Source of the DNA: Callipepla californica brunnescens
Taxonomy: Eukaryota > Chordata > Aves > Galliformes > Odontophoridae
DNA: 64,000 bases
Direction: 5' to 3'
Assembly (NCBI GenBank): GCA_023055505.1
Contig: JALIRH010000036.1
Location: 5,146,001 to 5,210,000 of the forward strand
Below are positions 1-12,345 of this stretch, piece by piece. Position numbers and translations under genes: made by a program. Positions within the stretch are counted from its first letter, which is position 1. Each line of letters opens with the position of its first letter. The notes under the pieces are model-generated. The model saw only the letters and a list, made by a program, of their open reading frames with translations, had not been told where the DNA came from and searched no databases.

Positions 1-2454
1 TATTGCCAACAAGAGACCTTGTATCTTAGCTGCGTGATTATTATAGAGTCTAAAACCTATCTGTTAAAAAAAGGAGGGGGGAGAAGAACCGACTTTGGTA
101 GCCATTATACATGTTTTTATTGTCTGGTGCATTTCTGGCTTTTCTGTTCGCAGCTCTCAGTCTCCAAAAAGCACAGAGTTGGTGTTTAGGTTCGATCAGA
201 GGTCTGAGTTTAAAGAAAGATATGTATTTGTGGCCATGGCTTTTGTGTGAAGCACGGACAAACGATGCTGAACGCACCACAGTGTCCCCCAGTTTACAGC
301 ACATATAAAAGAAAGATAACGTGCTGTGAGTTGTTGGTGCCATCTGATCTCCGGCATGTAGCTGTGGGGTAGGATTTTCTCTGGCATCAAATGGAAGCAT
401 ACAGCGAGCAGGAGAGAGCAGAGGGCCCATTTATTGCAACCTCCCCCCAATTCTTCATAAGATGAGATGCCTGGTTTGGATGTAGCAGTGAATATTCTAG
501 CCACACGTTTTTTCTCCTTCCACGTTGGGAGCGGTCGGATGCATTCCCTGTGCTCTCCAGCCGCAGTGGGCACCATAAATTATTGTCTCATTGAAGACTC
601 TCCTTCCTCATTAATTTTGCTCGCAAATAAGTCTTCGTTCTCACAGGCTCAGCCAAGTGAATAACATCAGGTGTTTGCCAGAGGCTGAACAGCCTCTGCA
701 GCACTTCCAAGGGCTGAGAGCACGGCTGCACAGGGACAGGGCTGAGCATCACCTTCAATGCTTTGAGATCATATACACATAAGTGAGGGTTATTTATTGT
801 GTAATAATAACTGAAAGTGATGCAGCGGTGCCTGCACTCCTTGTGCTGCTCTTTGCATGCATGTGAAGGTGTCAGTGTTGCCCCAGGCGAGCTGTGCTGC
901 TTTTTATTACATGATGAGATGTGGTATATGTGAGGATGTCGGATTTTGAGTGTGGTGTTTAGCACTTCCTTTTCTTCCTGCTAAACTTGAACACTCTGTA
1001 TTACAAATGAGCCACCCCATGCCTGCCATTGGGGATGAGCTGCGGATACACATCTGGTTTGGGCTTCCATGTAGCTCCCAATTTTCTGTTTAATTTAGGC
1101 TGGATTCTGACACAGTTATCTGTCAGGAGGAGAACCCTGACAGCATGGTGATCGTCATATCTGAGTGCTGGAGATGTGCACAGACATTTAAACTCCTTTT
1201 TGGAACCAAATTGTGCGTTTAAAGCCCATTCCTGTAGGTTGTGCAAGTTGCTTGCAAAGGAACGTGCTGAGGGTTGCTTTGACAAAGAGGGAATACGAGT
1301 GCACGTTAAGAGGAATTGGTGTTAACTCTGCTTCCCAAAGCTGCTTTAAGTTCAGCCTTTAATGGGCTGCTTTTTCCCTCTAAGTTATTCTTTCTCACTC
1401 CATCATTTGTCACGTTAACCTCAAACCGTGCAGTAAGAACTCTTCTTTATATCAGTTACCATGTTTGCCATATCTGATCAGTTTGATTGATCATTGCCTC
1501 AGCCACAGGTTGGTAATAAGCTGTTTTGAGAGAGAGACACATTTCCCATAGGACGAAATTGGCATGACAGCGTTACAAACCAGCCATTTATCAACCTGCT
1601 CGCGGTGCTCTGCGGCGGAGCTCAGCAAGCAGGCGGCCAGGGCACGTGGGCAAACAAATGGGGCTGTGCTGGAATCAAAATTGGTGCTGCAGCCCAGCCA
1701 GGTTCCTACAGCCCAGCCAGCTCCTTGCTGAGTGGGGCCGGGCCCAGCACAGCGGGCACTGGGAGGGCTGGAGCATCCCCCTGCACCCACGACCTGTTGC
1801 AGTCAGTAACCAACCCCACGTTCAGAGTCTTAAAAACAGCTGAAATGATGACTTCTTCCCTTCCTTTTCCTCCTAAGTTTCAAAGCATCTTTGGCAATCC
1901 GTGGCCTGGGCAGTTCTTTGATAAATGAGGAGCCCTGGGTGAAATCACCCATCAAAAAGTTAGAAGTAAACCATAGCAAAGCTGCGTGCCCAGTATGAAT
2001 GTTTGAGACAAGCTTTGCTGAGATCTGCCCAGCAGTCTGCACGCTGCACCCCTTGCAGCCCTCATCAGTACCTCTTTGATTACAGAAAATCTGGACAGAT
2101 TAAAACACTGTAGACCGCTCCTTTATTGTGGCCTTACTCTGCACTCCACACCCAAGTTCGTAATTAAATAGGAATTGCATCCTGCAGGAGAATTCCTGCA
2201 CCGCAGCAGGGGCAGCAGTGCACTCCGGCACCTGTTGTGTAGGATCTGTCTTCATGTCGCCCCGAGCTTCGTTTGCCCCCAGAGGAGCATCCTCCTGTGC
2301 CTTGGCAGTGTGTGTGATGCCCATGAGAGGGAGAAATCCATCTCGTGAGCAGCACGGAGTCACACGTCGCAGTCCGTCCCTCCTTCCAGGCCGCCCTCGG
2401 TGGAGAACTTTGGCAAAGTGCTTTCATTCTACGGGCTGAGCGTGAAGTTATTCC

Positions 2455-2780
2455 CCCACTGCACAAACTGCAATTTTTAATCTTAATAATAGACTTAGTG
2501 ACCACCGAAGTGTAAAATAAAGTACCGCGGCCTAATCAATCAAATCTGCATAGTTCAGAGGGAGCACCTGTGTGAGGCTTTCATATCGGAGCGTCTGAAA
2601 TGGTAATAGATGTTTATTAGCGACCATAAAGCAGTTTGAATTTAATATCTCTCTAAATAACACCAACAGCATTAAAACAAATCTCTAAAGCAAATGCAAC
2701 TGCGCCATAAACAGCCCACAATGTAAGGTTTAAAGCCATTACGAGAATCCTGCGAGATTCATGGTTTCTGCTGCGGCTTT
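2455..2780. promoter_or_regulatory. Candidate conserved non-coding element (AT-rich, unique)
   Basis: This block is a run of unique, low-CpG sequence dense in TAAT, TTTAAT and CATAAA motifs (homeodomain/CDX-like). It contrasts with the GC-rich, repeat-prone sequence either side. It includes CTAATCAATCAAATCTG and GCGACCATAAAGCAG. The texture is typical of developmental enhancers in vertebrate introns. Conservation was not tested, so this is an inference. Confidence 0.35.
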
Positions 2781-3515
2781 GGACACTCAGCTGTGAGTGA
2801 GAAAACACTGCTGCTGTTGTAAAGAGCCCTTACAATGAGGCACTGCCCAGATACGAACGAATGGGAACGGCTGGTATTTAAGCACTACAGGTGTACAGCG
2901 GTCTTGTTACGTCGCACAGACAACAGAAGCTTCCAGCAGGGCTCAGCTGCGCTCAGAACGCCTTCAGAAGTGGGTCTGTGAATGGTGGAAGAGCAGCACT
3001 GGGAGCACTGGGAGCACTGGAGCAGCAGTGCAGCTAGCTGGGAGTGCTCAGGCTGCTGGGTTGCGAATCCCTCGCACAAGGGAGCCCGGAGGGCTGTGGG
3101 TTTTCTTGGCACTCCACATCTGTCCAAGCACACGTGGCTATAAGAACAGCTCCCTGAGCCACGGCGCTTCCATTAATGGACTTCCAAGGATTTTTAAGTG
3201 GTCAAGGTTCTGACTATTAACAACACAGGTTGGGTTTTCTTCTCTTCAGCCAACGGTTCTGACTTTGTACGTTGTCCTTGGGGATGGCTGCTGGCTAGCA
3301 AGGCTTCACCCACGTGGCTTCGAGTCCTGAGCTGCCTCTGCTTGCTCCTGGGCTTCGTGCAGCAAACCCCATCAGGGTGCAGGATCTGTGCACGTGTGCT
3401 GCTCCTAAAGCAGAGAGGCCAGCGGGCAATCTCCCACCCGCGCACGGGACAGGAAAGCAAATAAAACAGTGATACTGACGCAGTCTGAGGCCAAGGCCCC
3501 CAAGACGCAGTTTTT

Positions 3516-3535
3516 GGGAGGGGGAGGTGGGGGGG
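3516..3535 (+). other. G-rich tract with quadruplex potential
   Basis: Runs of 3, 5, 2 and 7 G separated by single bases or dinucleotides could fold as a G-quadruplex in DNA or in the pre-mRNA. It opens the CpG-rich patch at 3550-3850. Confidence 0.5.
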
Positions 3536-3549
3536 TAAATGTGGTCGGA

Positions 3550-3850
3550 TCAAAGCAGTGGGGAAGAACGCGACGTTCAGATGGCAGGAGGTCACGGGCA
3601 CTGCAGGATAAGGGGCGGCAGTGTTCGGTGCGGCTGCGGTCGTGGAGGAGCGGGGCTGGCTCACAGCGGGCAGCTGCCCTGCCCCGGGCGCTCACCGCAC
3701 GGCCATGGAACATTGGAGGGCTCTGTGTGAGCACGGCGGGGCCGGGCAGGGGTTCAGCACAGAGCGGGGACAGGAAAGGGAACCGGCAGCGCCCGGCCCT
3801 CACCCGGGGGGTGGGAGATGGGGAAGCCGTGTGGGTAGGAGCTCCCAACA
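3550..3850. promoter_or_regulatory. CpG-rich patch
   Basis: The stretch is GC-rich with many CpGs (for example around 3615-3675 and 3735-3815), unlike the surrounding intron. It may be a small CpG island or orphan promoter. No coding exon is attached. Confidence 0.35.
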
Positions 3851-3922
3851 ACTGCGAGCAAATGAGCGTTGCTTATCATCGATAGGAAGCGAAGGATTGA
3901 TGTGTGGCGTAGGGAAGGTGCT

Positions 3923-3936
3923 GGGGGGGGGGGGGG
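3923..3936 (+). repeat. Poly-G run (14)
   Basis: Fourteen consecutive G are followed by AAAAA. The run length is error-prone in sequencing. Confidence 0.9.
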
Positions 3937-5022
3937 AAAAAGCAGCGCGTTGAAATCTGCTGCCCACCCACCTCCTGCACAGCGAGCAGCGTTTCCTCAG
4001 CTTCTTTAACGCAGCGAAATGAGAACTCTGTGTAATAAGAGAATGGTTTCTCATGTAAGAAATCATTCTTATTTTGCTATAAATTATAAAACAAACCGCC
4101 CCCAAACCAAAGGAAAAAAAAAGAAGTCTGAGTGCAGCGGGAACAATTGCAGGAGACAGCTGACGGTGCTGCTGTGCCGTGATAACGGCCGTGATCTCAG
4201 CCAGGGCAGCAGGGAGAGACCGTCCCCAGCAGCACAGATTTGGTTCTCCATCACCAGGGAGAGAAAACCTGAAAGCGAGGGCAAAGGAGGATGAGGCTGG
4301 GCAGCAGAAGCTGTGACACAGAAGGAGGGACGGTAATTGCTGGAGGGAATTAAAATAACAAAGCTTGGACTCAGGCATTTGGTGCTTTGTTGGGAAAGCC
4401 ACAAATACCAGGAGCTGGCATCCTCTGCACGCATCTCAGAGCCATCTTTCAGCCCCTTCACTGGAGGCAAGTTTAAGTTCAGGCAGTGTTTTCAGGCCGA
4501 GGTTCATTTTGCTCTGCGTTCAGCCTTGCACCCGTTGGCATTCTTTCTGATCCACAGTTCCTTTCTCAGCCGTTTTTAAATCAGTGGGGATCCACCTGAG
4601 AGCAGCCGTCCTAAAGCTGCAGGAGGGGAGCACACAGCAGAAGCACCTGGGACAGCAGGCTGCTCTGCACCCTGCTCATTTGGTGCATCCTGTCCTGATT
4701 CATCCCTGCCCCACCAGTTCCTGAAGCGCAGTGACTGCACAACAATCGCTCCTCATCCTCTCAGGAGGGAGAGGGCTCCTTGGGCGTGGGGAACGAGAGC
4801 GTTTGGGAATGGGGACTGCAGTTCCCATCTGCCCTACACCGTGCTCAAACTGCGTGGAAGTGTGAGGGTGCTCCAGGACACGGCCTCGGCCCAGGGATCA
4901 CAGTGCAGCACAGCAGCGTAACCGTGAGCTGAGGGGCTCTGCATGAGTTTTGTTAAATAACAGAAGAGGTGTCCAACCACAGCACTCATTTTTCCAAACG
5001 AAATAATTTGAATTTAAAATGC

Positions 5023-5053
5023 TTTTTTTCTTTTTTTTTTCTTTTTTTTTTTT
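5023..5053 (+). repeat. T-rich tract
   Basis: Poly-T is interrupted by single C residues over about 31 bases. It is low-complexity. Confidence 0.85.
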
Positions 5054-5370
5054 GACTTCTTATGGCACAGCCGAAGGCCTCAGCCTGCCTTCAGGATTAG
5101 CAGCCAGTACAATTTCAATTCATAAATGAAGCTCTTTTTGATTTGCAAATAAGAAGCATCTGAAACCACTAACCAACTTGGCTTCCATCTTTGTGCCTAT
5201 AAAAACGTCTGAACCGTTTGTTTTTCAGATGTTCTGACCGTAAAGATTGCTCCTACGACCAAATATGTCCAAGTTTCAATTGGATGAGAACTGTTCTGTT
5301 GGTTTTTTTGTTGTGGGGTGAGGGGAGCTCGCAGTTCCTCACGGTTGCGAGGACACGAGAACAACCGGTT

Positions 5371-5437
5371 CACAGAGTCGCTAAGGTTGGATGGAGCTGT
5401 AGGGCGATCCATTCCAACCACCCAGGCACCGCTGTCA
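5371..5437 (-). mobile_element. Degenerate CR1 3'-end fragment
   Basis: The order CACAGAGTCGCTAAGGTTGG, then GAGCTGTAGGGCGATCCATTC and CAACCACCCAGGCACCG follows the reverse complement of the CR1 3' end, with several changes. It is short and old. It lies against the CpG-rich patch to its right. Confidence 0.5.
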
Positions 5438-5760
5438 GCGCCGCGACGCCGGGTACCACATCAGTGCGTCTCTTTAACACCCACATAGGACGTAGAAAAG
5501 AATTTCAGGTGGAATTTCCAGGAGCAGCGGTGGCACAGCGGTGGGGCTGCCCGGCTGCGCTCGTTCCGGGCGGTTGGAGGAGGACACCGAGCGCCGAGAG
5601 CCGCGGTGCCCGAGCTCGGAGCTCCGCGCCCGGGCCGCCTGCCGCACAAAGCCCGGTGCGAGGGCGCCCCCTGTCGGCGCGCCCCGGGATGTGCTGCGGA
5701 GCCGCGGAAGCGCTGGTAGTCCTCTGCCCTTTCTCCAGCGGCGGTTCTGAACGCTTTGCA
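5430..5760. promoter_or_regulatory. CpG-rich patch with CTCF-like site
   Basis: CpG density is high, with several GCGC, CCGCGG and CGGCGC words. An NF-kB-like GGAATTTCCA is at 5512-5521. The sequence GGCGCCCCCTGTCGG at 5663-5677 reads on the - strand as a CTCF-type core (CAGGGGGCGCC). This could be a CpG island, insulator or alternative promoter inside the gene. Function is an inference. Confidence 0.4.
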
Positions 5761-8700
5761 TCAATAAATGGAAGCGAAGCTTCCTATCCTACTCCAAACC
5801 CCCTTTGGAAAAGGGGCGATGCAGTCTGCTTTGCTCCTTCTCCCAGGGCAGAGTGCTATTGAAGGGTGATGTGGCTGAATTCTGGCTTCGATGGTGCAGG
5901 CGGTTCTTGGGTTGGAAGAGTTGCTCCCGTTTCCATTGGTCCAAATGCGTTCATTTTCACCAGCGCACTCCTCTGCTTCAGTGTGGGCTGCAGGAGGGTT
6001 TGGTTTGTGCAGTTTATGTCTCTATCAAGGCCTGAGCGGTTGTGGTTCTGTTCCTAATATCGGATCAGTGAAAGCTACATCAAAAATGACAGCACTTTTC
6101 TGGAGATTATTATTCCAGTGGAATGAGCCATGCCTGGATATGCAGTCCCAGTGCCCAGGGTTTGTCAGAGAAGGGGCAGCACTCAGAAGTCCATTTGTTT
6201 AAAAACAAAGACTGAAACAAGCCACCTGAACCACAGAAAGAGCCCCACGCTGCTTTCGGTACCAGCAGTGCCAGAAGGGCCATTGTCAGTGTCACCCAAA
6301 GGACAAAAGGTTTGGCTGCAAACACCTCTGGAAGTCATCAGACATTTCCTTCTCAGTCCATGTGTTAAATTGCTCCAACCTCTGTTGAAGAAGCAGCACT
6401 TATGGCATGGCAGCACGGGGCTGTGCTTCGTGCCACATTCCCTGTAGTGATATTGGGGCAGCAGTGGTTCCCTGCTCTGCCAGAGCCCATCCCTGACCCC
6501 ACTGTGTGCAGTGGGACGTGGGGAGGAGCTGCCCACTGCTGTGGGGCGGCTCAGGGAGCGACAGCCCCCCTCTGAAACTCTAGATTGATGTCTGTAGATA
6601 CCGGAGCCCGCAGTGTGTTGGGCCCAGTTCCAGGTTTTGAGAATGTTGAAATGTTGTTAGACATGTTCTGAATTTGTGGTTAACTCGGAGCTGCCTGAAC
6701 CGTGTTTTAGTGTTGCGTGGATCCCTTTAACCCCTGAACCATAGGACAGCAAGGCCCGGAGCTAATAAAACCACGCAGTGCCCTGCTCCACATTGTTCCA
6801 ACTGCGTGTGCATGACGCTCACTAAAATGTTTCTGGACCTGAGCTTGAAAACTAATTCACAGAGGGCAGAGGTAGGGAAATCTTGATGATTGAGCCCCTC
6901 CTTAACAGCAGAAGCAGTTCATCTCATCTCACATGTTCATGAAGTGAAACAAACCGTGTTGAACGTGGGGGATGTTCCAGGCTCCAGGAGCACACAAAGC
7001 CTTCCTTGCCGTACAGTGTGTGCAGAAAGTGCCACTTCAGTTCTAATCCAAACAACCTGAGTAGTTTGCTGCGGGCCAGTGTGGACGGGGGAGCTGCAAA
7101 ATGTTGGGCTTTATCCAGGTTTGTTCCCAACTAAAATCCGCCTTTGGATGTGACGTGTGCGCTCGTTGTGGTTCGGGGTTATTTGATGATTCTGAGCACC
7201 ATTCTGAGCACAGTGCTTTACAGATGCAATAGATAACAGGCACTGAGTTCAACACACATAAGGCACGCTGTATTGCAACGTAGCACAGATGTCTGCTCTC
7301 CTCAGCAGTTCTCCATGAACTGAGGGATGTTCTCAGGCTGTTCTAATGCACCTGTAAGGGTTTGGGAGGCAACAGGCCTCTGGTTGAGGCTGCCTGCATC
7401 CACATACCCGAGGGGTGTGGAACCTCAGCAGCAGTTTGTGATGCTCTTGTGAAGGTGAGATCCTCCTGCTCTGTGTGGGAGCTGGCATGTGTGGTTTGCT
7501 CCAGACCACGCTGTGGAAGTGCATGTAGTCATGGATACACGGGAACGGTGGGAGCAGGAGCCCAGCATCCCACAGCAGCAGCTTCTCTCAGTGAAATTAG
7601 AGTTTGTAAAGGCAGTATCAGGTCACATCATCATCAAAGGGTTAATTCTAATTTTGAACTTCCCAAATGTCAGTGCTCTTCCATCCCAAAGTACAGCAAC
7701 TGCCTTTATCAACATATGCTTTTCATTACCTACAAGACTTACAATATTTTTGGTGTCTGTATCAACTTGATTCAATTACTGGTACCACTGCGAGGGAACA
7801 TTACCTCCAGGGAAAAGGGGGTGAATGCATCAGTGCCCATGGATACAGTGTACGGAGCAGATTAATATAACAGATTTACATCGAGACTGCTGACTCCATT
7901 ACTTCAAAACTCCTGTAATTGACTTTTTTAAAAATGACATTAGCATTTAAATGGTACTATCGTTACAAGGGTGAAGGTTCAGCGGAATATGATCAATTTA
8001 TTGAGCCCCTCAAATGTTCTTTTGGTATTTATTTTTTTTTTTCTGTTGTCACGCTGGAGGGCTTTTTTGGTGTTTTGTCAGACGTGGGAAGAAGTCCGTG
8101 CCGCCACGTCGCTGCGCTCTGTGATGGTGTGAGTCCATGGCTGCTGTGACAAACACCGCTTCCACCCCTGAAAGGCAAAGCACAGGATGGCAAGTGGGCG
8201 CCTCTGGGCACTCTGAGCTGTTGCTGAGCCCTCTTTTGCTTCCTCTGTTTTAGAAAAGAAAATTTTGAAAGGAGGAAAGAAAGAAAGACCAAGCAGACCA
8301 TCATGTTTGCGCGCCGTGGCTCGGGGCTGCTGCTGGTCCCACTGATGGATACCAGTCCTGCTCTCGGAGCAGAGCCAGCGGTCAGGCTGCAGTGGCGGGG
8401 GGGGGACCCGGTGTCCCTCCAATTCCCTCTCCATAAAAATGCTTGGTAATGACCCAGTTCGACCCCGCCGGCTCTCTCTGACCTCCTCCTTTTCAGGATG
8501 CTGCTTAATTTGCACTAATTACATTCCATTCTGACAGGAACTTGGACATTGTCTCAGCTTGCAGGTACTTTCTCCTCTGTAATCCTGCGCGGAGGACTCC
8601 TGAGGCTGAGTAAGAAAGTGGCAATAACTGATGTATGATCTGCTTTAACACAATATGTAAATGGTTTACAGGTCGTGTGATGTAAACACACAGACATGCC

Positions 8701-9224
8701 TTCAGGTTCGGCCTCGTGCTTTGGTTTTGGGATGAGTAGGATTCAGGAGGGGTGATTAAACTAGCAGCAGAACTTTGAGAGAACAGATACCTGCGTTGGC
8801 TTTGAGAACTGGCAAACCTGTCCGACAAACTGTGCCCAGAATGGGTTGGTGTCCCAGCATCTGCTTTGGTTGCTCTGCTGAGTGCTGGGATGGGGCTGCA
8901 GCTGCTGGAGCCTGGCAGCCCAAATCCACAGCATGGATCATGGAGGAGCTGTGTTAAGCAGCAGCTCCAAACGCTTGGCTCCACGCTGGGCTCAGCTGCT
9001 GGGGGCAATAGATCCTGAGTGCCCATGTCAGCGTTTGCAGCTCACGGGTTCCTTTTGCAAAGAGCCAGCAGAAGCCTCTGGGTGCTTGGATGGCAGCGGG
9101 ATGACCGAGCACGGCCCTGCAGGACGAGCAGCAGCTGAAGGCACTGGGAGGAAGGATCGTGCCCTTATGGAAGCAGATTTCAATATGAAGCCTCCAAGCG
9201 ATGGATAAAAAGTATAAAGCACAT

Positions 9225-9545
9225 GCCAAGGCTTTGTATTACTTTCAAAAGAATAAGATACGAGGCATTGTTGGAGCTGCGCTGAGGCTTTTAGGCACAG
9301 ACGGTATCAGCAAAGTAGTTGCATGTTTCAAAATATTGTATCATTTTAAAGTGCAGCGCACATGAGATCACCGAAACGGGATACGCCAATTTGAGCTCGG
9401 CCATATAATGCAGCTCTGTGTCTGCAGAGACAGAGGCACCCTGAACCCAAAATCCCTTGAGCTGTCTTTCAAAGAGTGATAGTTACGGAAATTAGCCGTG
9501 CAGAAATCCATACTAATCATTCATCGGGAGCCTTATTAACCGCCC
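9225..9545. promoter_or_regulatory. Candidate conserved non-coding element
   Basis: Unique AT-rich sequence with motif-like words, including GTTTCAAAATATTGTATC, TTAGCCGTGCAG, ACTAATCATTCATC and GCCTTATTAACC. There is no coding frame and no repeat. The inference rests on texture only. Confidence 0.33.
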
Positions 9546-12054
9546 GCGCTGCCTTGCCCTGCCCGGGGAGACAGCTCGGGCTGCTGGGCTTCCTGCAGGG
9601 AGTGTCTTCTCAAAGCTCCTTTCTCATACCGACCTGAGACCTCTTGCACTGGGAGAAGAATGTGTTAGCACTTCGGCAGCGGTCGCTGCGAGCCCGGCCC
9701 ATCTGATGTTAGCTTCAAGTGAAAGCCAATTGAATCCCACTCTTGGGTTCAAGGGCTTGGGTCTGTGAATCTTACTGCTGCTAATATCTCCTTCGCCAGG
9801 GAAACAAAGGGCATAGAGGAGATAAATAATACTTGAAAAAGACAGGATCTTTTTTGTCTGCTGCTTTATCTGTAGTTCGACTGTGTTCCTTAAGTGTTGA
9901 AAGGGGCACTTTCTTGGCGAGTATGACACACATAACCTTCACCCTTGACTGCACTGTCTAGAGGCAGTTATAAATGTGAGGATAGAGGACGTGAACAAGA
10001 GTTACTTTATACGATGCTTTCTTGTGATAGCAGGGAAGGGAGAGCCCTCAGTTGAGTCCTACGTGGGCAGGGTTTGCCCAAAGGGGAACGTTCCTGTCCC
10101 CAATAAAGAGATGAGGACATCCAGGCTGTGAACTGGTGAATGTGTGGGAGTGCACCTTGGGCAGATTTATGGCTGCTGTTTGGTGGCAGGAACCCTGTGA
10201 TGTTGTGGACGTGGTTCCAAAGAGTTTGCAGAGCAGGTTCTATAGCATGGGAACCAGCTGCTTTACATCCTCCATCCATCTTCATCTCTTTCCTTTAAGA
10301 GATGTCATTATTGCCCCACAGGTCCTTTTTTTACTGCTTAAGCTTAACAGGTTACCAGAAGTAAACCCCATCCAAAGGCAGTCCCACCATCAGCTGTGGT
10401 TTCTGATGGGTACTCCTTGTGGCTTTCAGCACATGGCCACCAGGTAGAGCTGGGGGTCAGGGCTGGGAGTGGGAATGGCTCTGCTCATCCCTCAGCCCTC
10501 CTGCCCCACAGCACTGCTGGTTTGCTGCTTTCCCCATTCCTGGGGGGATCCCGATACGAGGAGCGGGGCTGAGGATTTCTGTCATGTTTCTGGAAAGGTT
10601 AAGCACTCACGTTAGAGCAAAACTCAGCCGTGTACTCTATGCTTATTTTCTGGACTTCCCTAAAATAGGAGGAACTGCAGAGCCTTTCCTCCCAGCAAAT
10701 ACAATTGTCCTGCTTCCTACAGAAGCATGTCTAGACTTTCCCACTCTTCCTTTTGCACGAGCTGGTTTGGCTCGTAAGCTTTCCTTTCCTGTAGCCCAGC
10801 AGGCAGCACCGGAGGTGGCTCCTTACCCAAAATGCAGCAGGACCGAGTCCTGAAATGTTTGTCTTATTTCAAGGACTGGGGAAAAGAAGTCTGTTGGGCT
10901 TTTGTAGAAATACTTAAGTGAAATGCATGTTCCTGTGCTTAAATACTTCGGTCTCAGTGCTCCACTGGAAGCGTTTCTGCGCGCTGTATTTCTTTGCAGA
11001 GTGGGGAACAATGCGGAATTCAGCTCCACAGCTCTGACTGTGCCTCTCTCTGTAGGATGGTGTGTGAGATGGGAGCCAGCCTGGGGAGCTCCGGCAGCTT
11101 GGGTTGTTCTGGTAGGAGTTTGTTAAAATGCATTCCTGGGGGAGAGAGCTTGAATGAATTCCTCACTCTCCCAATGTCTGTAAGGTCGTGGAACTGACAC
11201 GCATGGCTCCAGAATGCAAGCCAACATTTTAATGCAATTCATCTTATTCGATGTCATCTCCAGCTCGAGTCAGTGGGAATCTGTAAGGCCTGCTGCAACT
11301 GCTCGGTGCTGGGAGGAGTTCCTGACTGCGCATCACAGAGAGCAAAAGGAGAGGGAGTGTACATGGCACACAGGGACAAGTCCAGCACCAACCTGATACC
11401 GAGTCCCCTTCTGAACCGTGTCCTTAATGCTGTTTTCTTACAGCATCCTACAGCATCCCATATTGGACCTAGTGGCACCTCTGGCAAGCTGCAGCTTGGC
11501 TCTGCATGAGGAAGTTTGTCCTCTTCTCTAAGTGTAAAAAGCACCCAGCTTGCTTCGTGTCCGATAGGCAGAGCCTTGTTCTCACTGCGCCCTGCACACA
11601 CTCACTGGTCACACCGCTGCACTGTGGTGCTGTGTTTGTGCTTTCTGCTTAAATCTCGTGCTTTGTTAAAGCTGCATTCGGAGCTGAGCGCAGGGCTGTG
11701 TCCATCGCAATGTGTGGAGCTGTGTTCGATATAAGAGAGATATAAAGCACAGAAACAAGTGGAGGCACTGCAGAGGTCGAGGCGCTGATTGGGAGTGCAA
11801 ATGAGATTTAGATTTCCTGAGCGTGTAGCAGCAGCTCAGCATTTCTGTGTCCTTTGTGTATGAACATTTCCATTGAAATGTACAAAGCGTTTGAACTGGA
11901 TTAGACTCCCACAGTCACTTTGAAATAGCAAAATACAGCTCGGCTGACAGGGGCTGTTTAGAAACCTTTTGCAAAAATTGTCTTCAGGAACGTTAGCACT
12001 TAGCAGCTCCAAAATGTCTCCTTTTGCCTTGCCCCCTCTGCCAAGTTCCCTTTT

Positions 12055-12345
12055 TGTGTTGCCACGAGGAGGATAAATTATCCGACTTGCAGAGATAAAC
12101 CGCAGAGAGGTGAGATTAGTGGAGCTGAATACCAGCAGCTCCCCGCACTCTGTCCCTCTGTACAGTTTGCATTTACAGCCCCGTTCCTGGCCGTGTCAAT
12201 CAGTCACTTAATGAATGCGCTGCTCCAGAAGATGCAATTAATGTTTTGGCGTTAAGACACACAGCCTGTAATAACGGTACCGAGTGCGGCAAAAGATCTT
12301 TGAAGTCATTCGGGGAATTATCTGAACACAAAACAGGCGCACCGT
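12055..12345. promoter_or_regulatory. Candidate conserved non-coding element
   Basis: Two AGAGATAAA/GATAAATTAT GATA-type words lie near 12070-12100. TCAATCAGTCACTTAATGAA and GATGCAATTAATG, PBX/HOX-like, lie near 12197-12242. The block is unique and non-repetitive. Confidence 0.33.

Noticed and set aside
3800..4402. Minus-strand open frame of 200 codons
   Set aside because: No recognisable protein; spans the poly-G run, whose length would decide the frame.
5218..5862. Plus-strand open frame of 214 codons
   Set aside because: Runs through a CR1 fragment and a CpG-rich patch; composition explained by GC content.
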